Shown: positions 10,154-21,640 of the stretch, one piece after another
Layout: the number at the start of each line of letters is the position of its first letter
Numbering within the stretch: the first letter of the stretch is position 1
From: Bimuria novae-zelandiae CBS 107.79
Taxonomy: Eukaryota > Ascomycota > Dothideomycetes > Pleosporales > Didymosphaeriaceae
Reading direction: 5' to 3'
DNA: 64,000 bases
Assembly: GCA_010015655.1 (NCBI GenBank)
Contig: ML976679.1
Coordinates: forward strand, 155,613 to 219,612
Notes under the pieces: model-generated
What the model saw: only the letters and a program-made list of their open reading frames with translations
What the model was told of the DNA's origin: nothing
Databases searched by the model: none
Program-made: the position numbers and the translations under genes

Positions 10154-10794
10154 CCCCCTTATCCTATAGTCTGTTAACGACGTAAGGATAATCTCTCTTA
10201 CATATCTACTATACTTTAAAGTTAAGAGTATAGGTTTATAAGGTGTAGCTACCTTATAAATTTAGCATGCTTTTAATATAGTAGTATCTTAGTTATACCG
10301 TTAGCAGGTATCCTATTAGTAAATAACTATTATTCGTAGAGTTATCCTTACTCTACTTCCTAGTAGATCTAGCTTTAGCATATATTAATATGCTTAAGCT
10401 TAGTTACTAGTTTATCTTATTTTTTTAATAATAATCCTAACTATCTACTAGTTATTATATAAGATAGTTAAAGCAGTGTAGAGCGTTAGTAAAAAGCTAT
10501 TAAATAGGCGTAGCTATTTCTTTATTTTTAAGCCTATAAGGGAGAGCGTAAGTAGCTCTACCTTAGTAATTAATTTAGTAATTATACGCTATAGGGTAGA
10601 CTTCTAGTTAATAGTTATTTTAAATAGCTAAAATATATAGCCTTAAGAGCTACAGCAAGTCTCTAGGTTATCTATAAAGGTAGTATTAAATACTCTAAAA
10701 AAGGTAAAATTATAATAATCTTTTTCTATAGTTATAAACTTTTAAATTTTTTACTTAGCTTTATAAGCTTTAAGCGCGTAGTATTTTATCTTTA

Positions 10795-11340
10795 GGACGT
10801 GACGCTATACTTTACGTATAGAGTCTACGTGAGCTTGTCTAGGGTTAGCAAGATGCGAAGCGTGTATCACATGCGCGCGTGCTAGATCTGGTCGAGTAAA
10901 CTGCGTCAGGAACGCGAGATGGCCGACGAGCTCTTAGTAGAGCTTCGTACGGGCTGCGTTGGGTTCCTCTATAGATGGCTCAAGGTAGTTGACCATTATA
11001 GGTACTTCTGTACGGCGGCCGGTAGACGTTATGCCATACTTTGTGGCTACCTTGTCGATGTAGGCATCCTGGAGTAGCCAAAGTTTGCGGGCGGCGATGT
11101 CTCGTACGACGCGTATACCTAAGAACCACTTAAGTGGACTAAGTTGCTTTAGTTAGTAGTATTCGCTAAGCTTCTGCTCGAACTGCTGGTGGAGCTCGGT
11201 ATTGTGTAAGTGAAAGGCCATGACGATATCGTTAACGTAGATAAATAGTATGAGCCACTTATTTGTGTACACACATGGAAAGCCTGGCATAGGCTTTATC
11301 CCTAGTAACTGTAACGTCCTGCGGAGCTCCTTATACTATA
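10795..11340 (-). other. Weakly mutated patch in the Copia RT/RNase H region
   Basis: GC content rises sharply here compared with the rest of the element, and the minus strand reads as Copia reverse transcriptase with few stops. The edges are abrupt. Possible causes are lower identity to other copies during RIP, or recombination with a less mutated copy. Confidence 0.6.
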
Positions 11341-14300
11341 GTAGTAATAACTCCTTTAATCTATAGAGAGCGCGGAGTATTTAGAGTAGTTTTTTATTTT
11401 TATTTTAAAATCTATCTAGCGTCTGCGCGTAGAGTAGTTAGTTAAATAAAATATTAAAAAAAGCTATTAGTATATTATACTAAATAAGTTCTAGCCTAAA
11501 GTAATTAGTAATAATAATAATTACTTTAAAAGTACGTGCTGCGAGTGTAGTAGCGTAGGTATTTTTATATAGCTACTAGAGATTACCTCTAATTACTAAT
11601 TATACCTTAAATCGTGAGAGGAAGCTATCCTTATTAAATTTATAAATAAATACCTATATAAGTAATAGGACCTTAGTATTAACATTTACTACTATCTTTA
11701 TAGTTCTAGCAAAATATCCTTTATTTTATATATTATAGTATTTTTCTTAGCCTGCTTATTAAAACTTAGCTTTATATAAATAAGTCTCTAGGTCTCTCTA
11801 GGTCCTTAGCAGTAGTAGAACCTATAATTAATAGATTTTAATAATAGGCTATAGCTTTAGCGCTATTATAAACGCGTATAAGTAGTTATTAATACTTATT
11901 TTATAAGAAATCGCGTATATTTAGTATTTAGTTATACTAATAAGATTATTAGTGCACTGCTGTCGTTAGCGCGAGCTTATAAGTATATTTAACTTATTAA
12001 TTTTAGAATTTCTATGTCTTAGCGCGTTATTATTATAGTAATTAAGTATATAATTAGGGATTTAGGTTATAGAGAGCTCTTATAGTATTATCTCTAGATC
12101 TTGTTCTGCCGGGAGAACTTCGACCGGAGTATCGTTGTTCTATTACTAGCTTACGTAAGGCGCAGGTAACGTAGGCGTAGGTAGCCTACCTCTTAGAAAT
12201 AGATCCTCTACGTCCTTATTAACTCTATTAATTTTATTAATTCTACTCTTACCCCCTACCTACTATTCGCTTGCGTAAGCTATAGCTATAGGTATATTAT
12301 AAGTCTTATTGCGCGTCTTATCGCGTGTCTACCTAAGTATTATAAGCTCTTTAATAGTAATATTATTAGATTTAGCTTCTTCTAGAAAGGCAAGTAGCTC
12401 TATAACCTTTTTAATAACTAACTTTACTACGTAGCCTTTTAGTCCTTTATAAAATCGCGTTAGTTCGAAAATAACGTCTCTCGCTCGAATTACTCTATTC
12501 TTTATAAGTAGCTAGATCCTAAAGATATTTATTAAATTATAGCCTACTAGATAGCTAATTAGAACTCTAGACTTAAGCTTATTACCTTTTTTAATAGATA
12601 GATTCTAAACGTATGCTCGACAGCCTATAGGGCGTAGGTAGTTTACTTTTAGCTTTAATTTTTATATAATCTTATACGGAGTCTTCTATCCTAGCGCTTT
12701 AATTAGTGTACGGTTTAGTATATATACTACTATTCTAAATAGCTTATTTAATAATAACTTTAGCAGGTTTCCTTTAAGCCTTATAGCTTAAACTTAAATA
12801 ATAATAGTCTTGCCTACGTACTCTATAAGGCTATTTTGCTTATTTATATACTTTACTTATAGCTTATATTAAATCCCTAACTCCGCGCAGAGCTCCTCTA
12901 ATATATTTAGTATAACTTTATATCTTTAGTTATTATTAGTCTTAATTATAGTAATATTACTATTAAAGATACGCTGTATCCTGCGAATCTTATAAATAAG
13001 CTAGTAGTTTAGGAATACCTTTATACGCTATAGAAAGTAGTTAACTTCGTGCTACTTACTATACTAATCTACTATATAACCTATAACTTAGTTACTATTA
13101 AGATAAGAATCTGCCTCTTAAGGTAGTAGCTATATAAAGTCTATAGCAACGCGATAGAACTTCCTAAATATAAAGTCTTTTTACTATCTTCTAGAGACTT
13201 GCTTTAAGAGTTTTAATTTAATATATACGCTATAAAAGTCGCTGTCTCTACCTTCTACTTATAGGTCTTCTATATAGTTAGCTAGCTTCTTAATCGCCTT
13301 TTTATTAGGATAACCCTAGGTGCTATAGGCTATCTTATAGTTAATTATAAGGTTACGTTAAGGGTCCTTTAAAGGTTAGTAAGTTATACTAAAAGATAAT
13401 AATAGGCATATATTTAGGCGGTGGCTAGCATTAGCGTTAACTAGCTAGTAGCTATTATTATACTCTAGCTATATAACTATAGTGTTTTTACTAACTTTAT
13501 ATAGTAAATCTTATTTTAAGTTAAAGTAAATTTAATTTAAGTGACAGCGTGCTAAGCCTATAAGACTTATTAAGAAGCCTTTAACTAAGGCAATATATAT
13601 TAGGACAATAAGTAATAGTCTTCTTAGTATTTTTATAGTCAGCTTTATGCTACCCTATGTAGTTATTTTAATATAGCCTATTTCTGCTCCTATAAAGTCG
13701 TTAGCACTGGCCTTATACTCTCTTGTCTGTTTAGGCTAGGACTCCGTATTAATAATATAAGTATTTAAACTAAGATTAAATATAAATTAGCTACTTAATA
13801 AGTTATAGCTACTAATATTATTAAGCGTTAATAGAGCTACTAGCTCTTTTATAGGTTTAATATTATTATTAAGTACTAGATCCTTATCGCGCTTATCGTG
13901 CTTATTAACTATAATAGTATTAGATACTATATATTATGTAGTATAGGTTAATAGATTAGAAGGAGGCTTACTATTATTAATAGTAACTACTGACTTAGAG
14001 CTTAACTAAGTTACCTTTTAGTTTTATATAGCTTTCTTTACCCTTACTTTTAAGCTTAGATTCTTAGTAAAGGCTATTACTACTTTCTTACTAGCCTTCT
14101 TATTATTATATTCTTAGGGTTAGTTAGGAGCGTTAGGGTTTATTACCTAGTACTTAGACTATAAGTATTTTTTACTATAATGGCATATACTACTTTAAGA
14201 AGGTTTATTATTTTATAGTATTATTAGTTTTACTATCTTTAGCTCTGCCGCGTGTGCACTAAAGCCTGTACTAATTAGATATATACGCTTTAGGTATACT

Positions 14301-15134
14301 AAGAACTTAGCGATATAGTCTTCTACTAATAAAACTTTTATACTAAGCCTCTCTTTTTAAATTAGGTCTCGCAGACCTACTACTCTGTATTTAGGGTTAA
14401 TTATTTTATAGGTAACTAAGAAGTCTTCTTACGCATAGGTATCTTTAGTCTCTAAAAGCTTAATAGCCTTATACTAGCTAGTAACCTTAATCTAATATTA
14501 ACGCTACTTTTTAACCTTTCTGCCCTTTAGCGGTGTCTAAAAATTCTTATATTTTATTATTAAATCGCGACGGCGCGTTATATTTAATAGTATAAAATAT
14601 TTTTTAAAGGTTATAAGTTATTAGTGCGGCGTATCCTTATCTTTAATTAAGTATATATAATACGCTACTATTATTTTATTAATCTTAAAATTAAAGTTTA
14701 CTAGAGCCTTAAGCTAATACTTATACTTTAAATTTTTTTTCTCTTATTACTTGTACGCCTAACAATAGTTAGCTCGCTACTTAGTATTTAAGCTAGTATA
14801 TAATGTAGCTTACTAGTTATAATTACTTAGCTAAGGTTCTATTAGCTCCTCTAGCTAAAGTAGCTAGTCTACTATAATATTTAGGTTAACGTACTTTTAA
14901 AGTTAATTTTTTTGCGCTATATCCTTATAGATAAATAGCTATTTATGCTAATCTTCTAATTAGCTAAGTATAATTATTACCCTTATAACTATTAAGTTTA
15001 CTTTAGTAGTTATCGTGCTTGCAGGTTGCTCTACTCTATATATAAGTAGGCTGGTAGGTCAGGTCTCTCTACTCTATGTGTGAGTAAGTAATAAGTCAGG
15101 TGAGTGAGATCCCGTCGTAATCTAGGCTTATAAC

Positions 15135-15298
15135 TGTAGCGGTTGTTGCTGCAAAGCAAAAGTCGGGAAAAACACTAATTTGATTATATGTGTGTAGTAG
15201 CTAAGATATATACTGCTAGGCAAGCTAGGCAGCAGTAAATGAGTGTAGGCAGTAGTAACCTAACATAGGCAATAATAAACAATCTAAATACCGTTACA
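15135..15298. repeat. LTR of the Copia element (upstream LTR in its own orientation)
   Basis: 164 bp, TGT...ACA. It is followed by the GATAT target duplication also found left of 9988. Confidence 0.88.
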
Positions 15299-15303
15299 GA
15301 TAT

Positions 15304-17700
15304 AGTAGGTATTACGGAAATAGAGATAACTAATATTAGAAGAGCAAGAATAGTAGAAGAGCGTATTTTAAATTAGCGTAATATAGCTTTAGAAAAGCTA
15401 AGAATAAAGCATTCTAATACTTTAACTTATTAACCCTCTCTAAAAATAGTCGTTTAGTAAGAACTAAAGGGGTCTACTATCCGAAGCATAGTACAGATCT
15501 TCAGGCTACTATGGGACCTGTTTTGGTACCCGTTAGGAAATATTTAGTCCTAATCCAACTTACTCAACTGCATTAATTAAAAGTTACTTTTATTAAGTAG
15601 AGTTATTTATAAACTAGCTTCCCCTCTTAGCGCGCTGTAAAATTTTCGCCGTAATACTTTTAGTATCTACTTTATACTATTTAATAAAGCTAAGTACTAC
15701 CTTATTTAACGCTTAGCTTAGTTTCGTAAGATAGCTACTAAGAGTGGTGTAAGGAAAATCTCGCAGCGCGCTGAGGGGAATCTGCTAGCTAGGTAAGGGC
15801 AATAATATTAGCTAAGTAGGACCTGGCCGCGACATCCGTCAGCGCCTTTAAGGAATAACTTAACTTCTACAAATGCGCAAAGCGAAAAAAGGAACTATTA
15901 AGTCTTAGTTTAATATTATTAGGAAACTATCCTATAAGCTAAGTCCTTATAAAGAGCCCCTCTTATAGCGCTTATAGCTTTTACATAGCAGATTTTAATT
16001 CTTGTAATTAAGCGTTAAAAACTTCTTTTAAATATATAGTAATAGCTAAATGCTTCTTAGATTCCTCTTATAGTCTCTAATTAACTTTTTTAAGATGCTC
16101 TAGTTCTTATTCTGCGTGCTATTAGCGTTTTAGTTTAACTAATACTTATATTCTTATTTTCTTTATTACGTGACTTAATAGGGCGTTCTCTCCTTATAGC
16201 TAATTAATTAAAGCACTAAAACTAACGTCTATTTTATTAATAGTTAACGCTATGGCACTATCTAATATACTTAAGGAGTTAGTAGAATTTCCTTATTTTA
16301 TTAGAATAGCCTTAAAAGTCTTTTTAACGCTATTATATAGCTCTTTGTATACGCTAATAGAATAATTACTTATATTTTTTAAGAATAAGTGCTTTTTCTT
16401 AGGGAGAAATCTCTAAGCGTACGGATTGTCTAGGCTTAGAAGGAGACAAACCTAAGCTAGCTCTATAATAATACTAAGTCTACTTTCTAAGACTTATTAG
16501 CTTTCCTAAATACAAGAGCAGGTTTATATTACGTATATATCTTAATAGTTCCTTACGGCACTTCGTCCTCCACTCTCGTCGTTCCAGATTGCTTACGCGC
16601 ATTGGAGCCATAGATTAGTGGGAATGCGGATTCCTGTAGATACGATTCGCGCGACTTTCTCTATAAAATCTGCGCCGTGTCCCTGTAGTTGTTCAGGGTG
16701 CCGAAATGGCCTCTCGCTATTATTAGGAATGTTTCAAGCGCTTGGCGGTGACTAGCTGTGAGATGCCTATATATAGAATAAGGACTAGTTTTAATCACTA
16801 CCTCTAAGCAAAAAAAAAAAAAAAGACTTCTATTACGCTAGGAGGAGGTTAGATATAAAATTAGTAACGTTATTAAGGATATTAACGTTACTTTATTATT
16901 AATAAGTAGTCTCTTTAATAGTAAGGTTAAAAACTAACTAGGCTAAGCTACTTTAAACCGTTATTACCACGTGCTTTACGCTAAGCTATTTTAGTAATAA
17001 TTAGATTTGCTAGTTATTATCTTTAAACACAAGCGCAATAATATCTTAAATAATAAATAGTTAAGTCCTTACCCGTCCCTCTACTCTCGCTCTACATGCC
17101 CAGCACCTTACCTAGCTACGACTTTAGAAGTATCTAGTAACCGCGCACTCCCCTAACGTTTAGCTCCGCAATCGTTTGCGAATAGCTTGCTAACCCGCTC
17201 GCCTCGCCCTGTCCGTCCTAAAAACGCGCCCATTAACAGGCACTACAAGCCAAGTACCGTCAACCGCTCCAGCTTACAAATATGAATCGTCGCTCACTGT
17301 GGTGGAAGGACAACACGGAACTATGGCCCCGATCAGGCAAGCTCAGCGTAGTGAAAACGACGTATGTTGGATAAGGGCGATGTGGAGAATGCTGTCTTCG
17401 TGGACAACGCGACAACACCCTCGCCCCGTCCTCTATTTATCCACACCAACCTAATCATCTCCGCACAATCTGGGAAATCCAAGTCAAAGTCTGGCCAAGA
17501 CCTTGTAGGTCGAACTAGTATCCGTGTATTAACTAGCAGCAATACTAAGGTTCTAATGCGATTTCTACGCTGCCTGCGCTTAACGTTTACCGTACGCTAA
17601 AACTATTAGAATCTACGAAAACTTTCTGCATACGCCTGCCTTATTATCACGACCTAAGTAGAACATTTTACCAAAACCTAACGTCTAATCCTTCTCCTTA
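15304..17700. other. AT-rich RIPped DNA with less-mutated islands
   Basis: No gene can be read through this stretch. Two islands keep near-normal GC: 16555-16770, followed by a poly-A run at about 16809-16824, and 17060-17600. The second holds short open frames on both strands without recognisable domains. They may be fragments of low-copy DNA or of elements escaping RIP. Confidence 0.4.
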
Positions 17701-19049
17701 GCGAAGTTTTCCACGCCGCCCAACCAGCCCATTTAGCCCATTCATGGGCTTGTTACTATCTAGATAGTCGTTAGCGTCCCTATCCTCCTCCCAGCACTGC
17801 ATCCAGTGATCCGGCCTTTGTAGAGGTCCGGGTTAGGTTGAATCGGCTTTATAGAAGGCATGGAGCTTATATAGGCTATTCTTAAAGTTAGCTACGTTAT
17901 ACTATTTTAGATTATTATTATAGCTAAGCTATTACACGCGGTATTTAAGCTTTCTCTTAAAAATATATGCCTCTAGAACTTACTTAACCTTATATTTGTC
18001 TTCTTTATCCCCCTAAGTAGGAAGAGCTAGGTTAGACTAGGAGCGCGCCGCTAGAGCGCACTTAGGCTAAAGTCTAGGTAATAACTCCTTATAAAAGTTT
18101 ATGCTCTAGAAATAATTATTTTACTTATTTATCTTAGCTTTTCTAGTCTCTAAAAACGTTATATTATTTATTTATCTATTAGAATTTATAGGTAATTACT
18201 CTTTAGATAGTTAATTTTACTAATATGCTCCTAATTCTTATTATTGCCTCCGTTACTAAGAGTATTTTTATTATTAAGACTATTACTACACGATAATAGT
18301 GGCGTATTATCTTTACTCTTATTTTAATCTAACATGAATTCTAAGATCGGCGAAGAGCCTAAGCTAGCAAAAGACAGGGCTTTAAGTAGAGTAAGACAGG
18401 ATATTGACCTCTTTCCTTAGTTCTAAAATATATTACTTTTATTAACAAATTTATATTTTAGATCTTCTATTTTTTATCTTAATAGCTATTTCTACTTAGT
18501 TAGCCTAGCTCTCCCTTCGCCCGCTGACCTGGACCTTTTAAGAGTACTCCTAAAATTAATATAGTAAACGTCTTTAAGATAAAACTAGAGCTTTCTTAAT
18601 AACGTAAATAACTCTCTATAATAGAGCTTGCTTAGAGGGCATACTAGCAATCTAGGATCTTTAAAATACTAATTATAAATATAGTCTTTCTATTTAGTCG
18701 TCTCGGGGAACTGCTGTATTTGTATTTTAGGGTGTATAGACTTATTGCCTAAATAGTTAGGATAGAATCCTAGAGTAGCAAGTATTCCTTCGTAGATTAG
18801 TAGGTTGCACTGCGTGGAGATCGGTTTAGGCTTGTCTAAATAGGCTTGGCAATAGGCGTTCTATTCCTCTTAGTTAACAAACTATCCGCTATAGAGGAAG
18901 CAAAACTTTACAAATTTATAACTTTTCTTAAGCTACTTTTAATAGCAACTATATATATATTTCTACCGTGTAGTAGCTAGTTAACTATTAGAAATATTCT
19001 TATTAGACACTATATTATAAATAGTAAATAAAGTTGCGTACCTGTTAAT
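17701..19049. other. RIPped DNA, unidentified element sequence
   Basis: Heavily AT-shifted. On the minus strand, about 18720-18900 shows a short readable segment (KPISTQCNLLIYEGILATLG) that I cannot assign. It may belong to the C-terminal side of the recombinase relic to its right or to a separate element. Confidence 0.35.
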
Positions 19050-20880
19050 CTTTCGCGTAAAGTCTATTTTCGGACAGTGGCATTTATTTAGCTTAAGACC
19101 TGGTTAGAATGCTACTTCCTTTTCTTACAAATAGAGCTTAATTAGATCTTAGAAGATAGCCTTGCCTATATCACTGCGTATAGTGGCCTTAATAAACATG
19201 CTAGACGCCAGACAATTGCGTACTAGCATGAGTTTACGCGCTCGTTGGAATATGTTTCTGTAATAGCTAGTGTATTCTTTTATATACGCGTTAACTTTGC
19301 TTATAGCCTAAGTAGGCTATTCTCTCTAACACCTATAAAGCGCTTCTAAAATTAGCGTTTATTTTTAGGCCTATAACTTTTTATATTTATTCTTTAATAG
19401 TGCGTTACCTAAAGAAAGATCTTTAAGTTTTATTTTAATATTCTTAAACTTAGTGCTCTGCTTAAGCTCGTGCCGCTTTTCTACTAGTAGTAACTACTAT
19501 AGCTCTAGATTCCGAGTAATAAGCAAGGAACGGAAAAGGTCTGTAATGTCCATGCGATAGTCTTTGTCGTAGAAGAAGGTTGCCTAACTGTCTACTCCGG
19601 CGTTGTTTGCTGCGTAATGATCACGATATACCGCTGGGTCACGCTGTCCGCCCTGTTTCATTCTTGTGTCCTGCGAATAATTTCTGTCTTCACACGATAT
19701 GAGTTGGGTATATAGAGTACTATAAAACAGTATACGTACTAGTAAGGATTAGACCCTCTACCCTAAAATTATATACTATTAGGGGTTCGTTACAGCTAGC
19801 ACGAAAGCCTTATTTTTAAAAATATTAGCTAAATATGCTTATAGTCTCTATCTTCTTATTACTTCTTTTAAAGAATAGCAGGTCCTAGACGCTTAAATTT
19901 TAGTAAAGTTAAATTATTTACTTATCTTTTAGAGGTTCTAGTGCTAGAACTTTATTTATTAACTTATAATCTTTAAATATATTTCTTCTAATACATATAG
20001 TAACTATTATAAGTATTAAATTATAAAAAGGTAGGCAAGTTTTAACACCTTTATATAACATATACTTTAGTCTATTTTATAATTAGCGTTAGGCGAGTGC
20101 GTAATAAGGATTAAATTTACTTTTTATTTAGAGTAAACGTTATGCACTTCGCGTCTTACTAGAGTTATATAGTAAATTTTATATTACTACACTTATTGTA
20201 AAAGATAGTAAAGATAGTATCCTAGCCCGTCGCTGTTAGTTTATATAGGCTACTTTAAGATAGACTTACCTAAAAACGTAAGCCCCTATTAGATCCTAGG
20301 CGACATGTAGATTCTACGTATTTAATAATTCTTAAAGTACTAAAAATATAGGCTATAATAAGAGCCTATATCTTAACTCTACGCCGTGGCTTTAAAAGCA
20401 CGAACTAATTATTCTTCTACTATTATATTTTTAGGTAAAGAAAATAAATTTGCGAGCTATATTATTATAGTTTCTTTTTAAAAGGTAGCTTAAGGATATT
20501 ATATAGCTTGTACTTAATAAACTATTCTATATAATTAGTACTAATGCTATAAAACGCCTAGCTAGCTATAGTAAACTTATATTTAAAGTAGATAGCGTTA
20601 CGTTTAGGCTTATTACTTTTACTAGCTCCTTTTTCTCCCTATCTTTATTCTTCTTCTTATTTTCCTGTTCCTCCTCTATCCTAGCTCGCCTCCAGCCAGC
20701 GGTAAAGTTTTTGTAGTACTAGACTACGGTCCACAAGCCTGGCTTTTTATTACTATACCCACCCTCTATCCTAAGCGTAACAGACATAACGTAGTCCTTA
20801 AATATCTTAATATTATTTAGACTTACTCCTAGATTTAGCTTCTTATATTTAGTGTAAAAAGTTTATATTAGTAAGGTATA
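19050..20880 (-). pseudogene. DUF3435 (tyrosine recombinase, FluG-domain) relic
   Basis: Read leftward, the order of motifs follows the DUF3435 family. First comes an N-terminal GGYSNKKPGLWTVV / NFTAGWRR segment (about 20690-20790), then ESTCRLGSNRGLRF-like sequence (about 20240-20320). Next is GGQRDPAVYRDHYAANNAG (about 19600-19690), where Gln sits at the expected His of the catalytic box. Then follow DITDLFRSLLITRNLEL and VEKRHELKQSTKF (about 19440-19540), and finally RKLMLVRNCLASSMF, KATIRSDIGKA and a Cys pair near KCHCPK (about 19070-19250). Many Gln codons are now TAG/TAA. DUF3435 proteins include the captains of Starship elements and other tyrosine-recombinase transposons; which kind this was cannot be told. 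Confidence 0.72.
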
Positions 20881-21179
20881 CTAGGCTTAAAAATACTATT
20901 ATAAATATACTAGTTTTATAGCGCTAACGCGCGTGCGTAGTTTTTCTTTATCTTTAGTTAAAAAATTTTTAAAACTTATTTTTTATTAATAATGTCTTTC
21001 TTTATATCTATAGCTACGTTATTACTAGCACGCTTAAAGAAGGCCTCTAGCAAAATCTTTTATAGTATTTTAATAATAAAAGAAGCTGTAGTGTAAAAAA
21101 TAGAATAAGAAATAGCACGAAGTTCTAAAACTAATAATAATATTATTAAGAAGAAGGCGACAGTATTGCAGTAATAGTT
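20881..21179. other. RIPped spacer
   Basis: AT-rich, no readable frame. Confidence 0.3.
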
Positions 21180-21640
21180 GAGGTAGTCAGGTAGGTTTGA
21201 CCCAGCAGCACGACTGTGCCTTTATAGTGCAAAGGCATAGCACAAGCCACCTTGCCAAGGAGAGGCGGCGCTGGCATCGTGGAACGCTGGGGGGCGCATG
21301 GCGAGGGGGCCTGTTTTGTCCCCAGTCCTTGGGGGACAATTCCGGCCCCCCTTCCAAAACGCGCCCCAGAGCCTAAAACCTGCCTCTAAGTATTACACTC
21401 GTCTAGACTTAACGAAATCGTGAGGTTATGTCTAACTTATAAATGAGTACGATTGGCTGGTAGGGGGAGTGCAGGGGAACCTGACTGGGTAGAGGGTGAG
21501 CAGCCTGAGGGTTAGGTAAGCAGCCTGAGGGGTGGGTGAGCAGCCTAAGGGGTGGGTGAGCCGAGGGTGATTAGCACCTAAGTAAAGCAGCGCCGGTTAC
21601 TAGTCATAGGAGGAAAGAGAGTGCTAGAGAAATTCGACTG
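21180..21640. other. GC-rich island before the Gypsy element
   Basis: A sharply bounded island of high GC inside RIPped DNA, containing short G/C tracts around 21285-21370 and a 20-bp tandem repeat. Its position just upstream of the gag-like region suggests an LTR or leader of the chromovirus, but I could not find a matching copy at the 3' side. Confidence 0.4.
21496..21567. repeat. 20-bp tandem repeat, about 3.5 copies
   Basis: Units at 21496, 21516 and 21536 share the core GAGCAGCCTGAGGGGTGGGT with one to three changes each (mostly transitions). A partial fourth copy starts at 21556. Confidence 0.8.

Larger units (their letters stand above)
9988..15298 (-). mobile_element. Complete Ty1/Copia-type LTR retrotransposon, RIP-inactivated
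   Basis: The element is bounded by 166/164-bp LTRs (9988-10153 and 15135-15298) that begin TGTAGCGG on the plus strand, and by 5-bp GATAT target duplications (9983-9987 and 15299-15303). A purine tract reading AAGGGGG on the minus strand abuts the LTR at 10153, so the element is transcribed leftward. Copia reverse transcriptase is readable on the minus strand near 11226-11260 (FIYVNDIVMA, with Asn for the second catalytic Asp), followed by an RNase H-side stretch around LWLLQDAYIDKVATKYG (about 11030-11080). The remainder (gag, protease, integrase) is dense in stops. Confidence 0.85.

Noticed and set aside
16809..16824. Poly-A run as the 3' end of a LINE
   Set aside because: No reverse transcriptase or endonuclease relic could be read upstream in the right orientation, so the tract alone is not enough.
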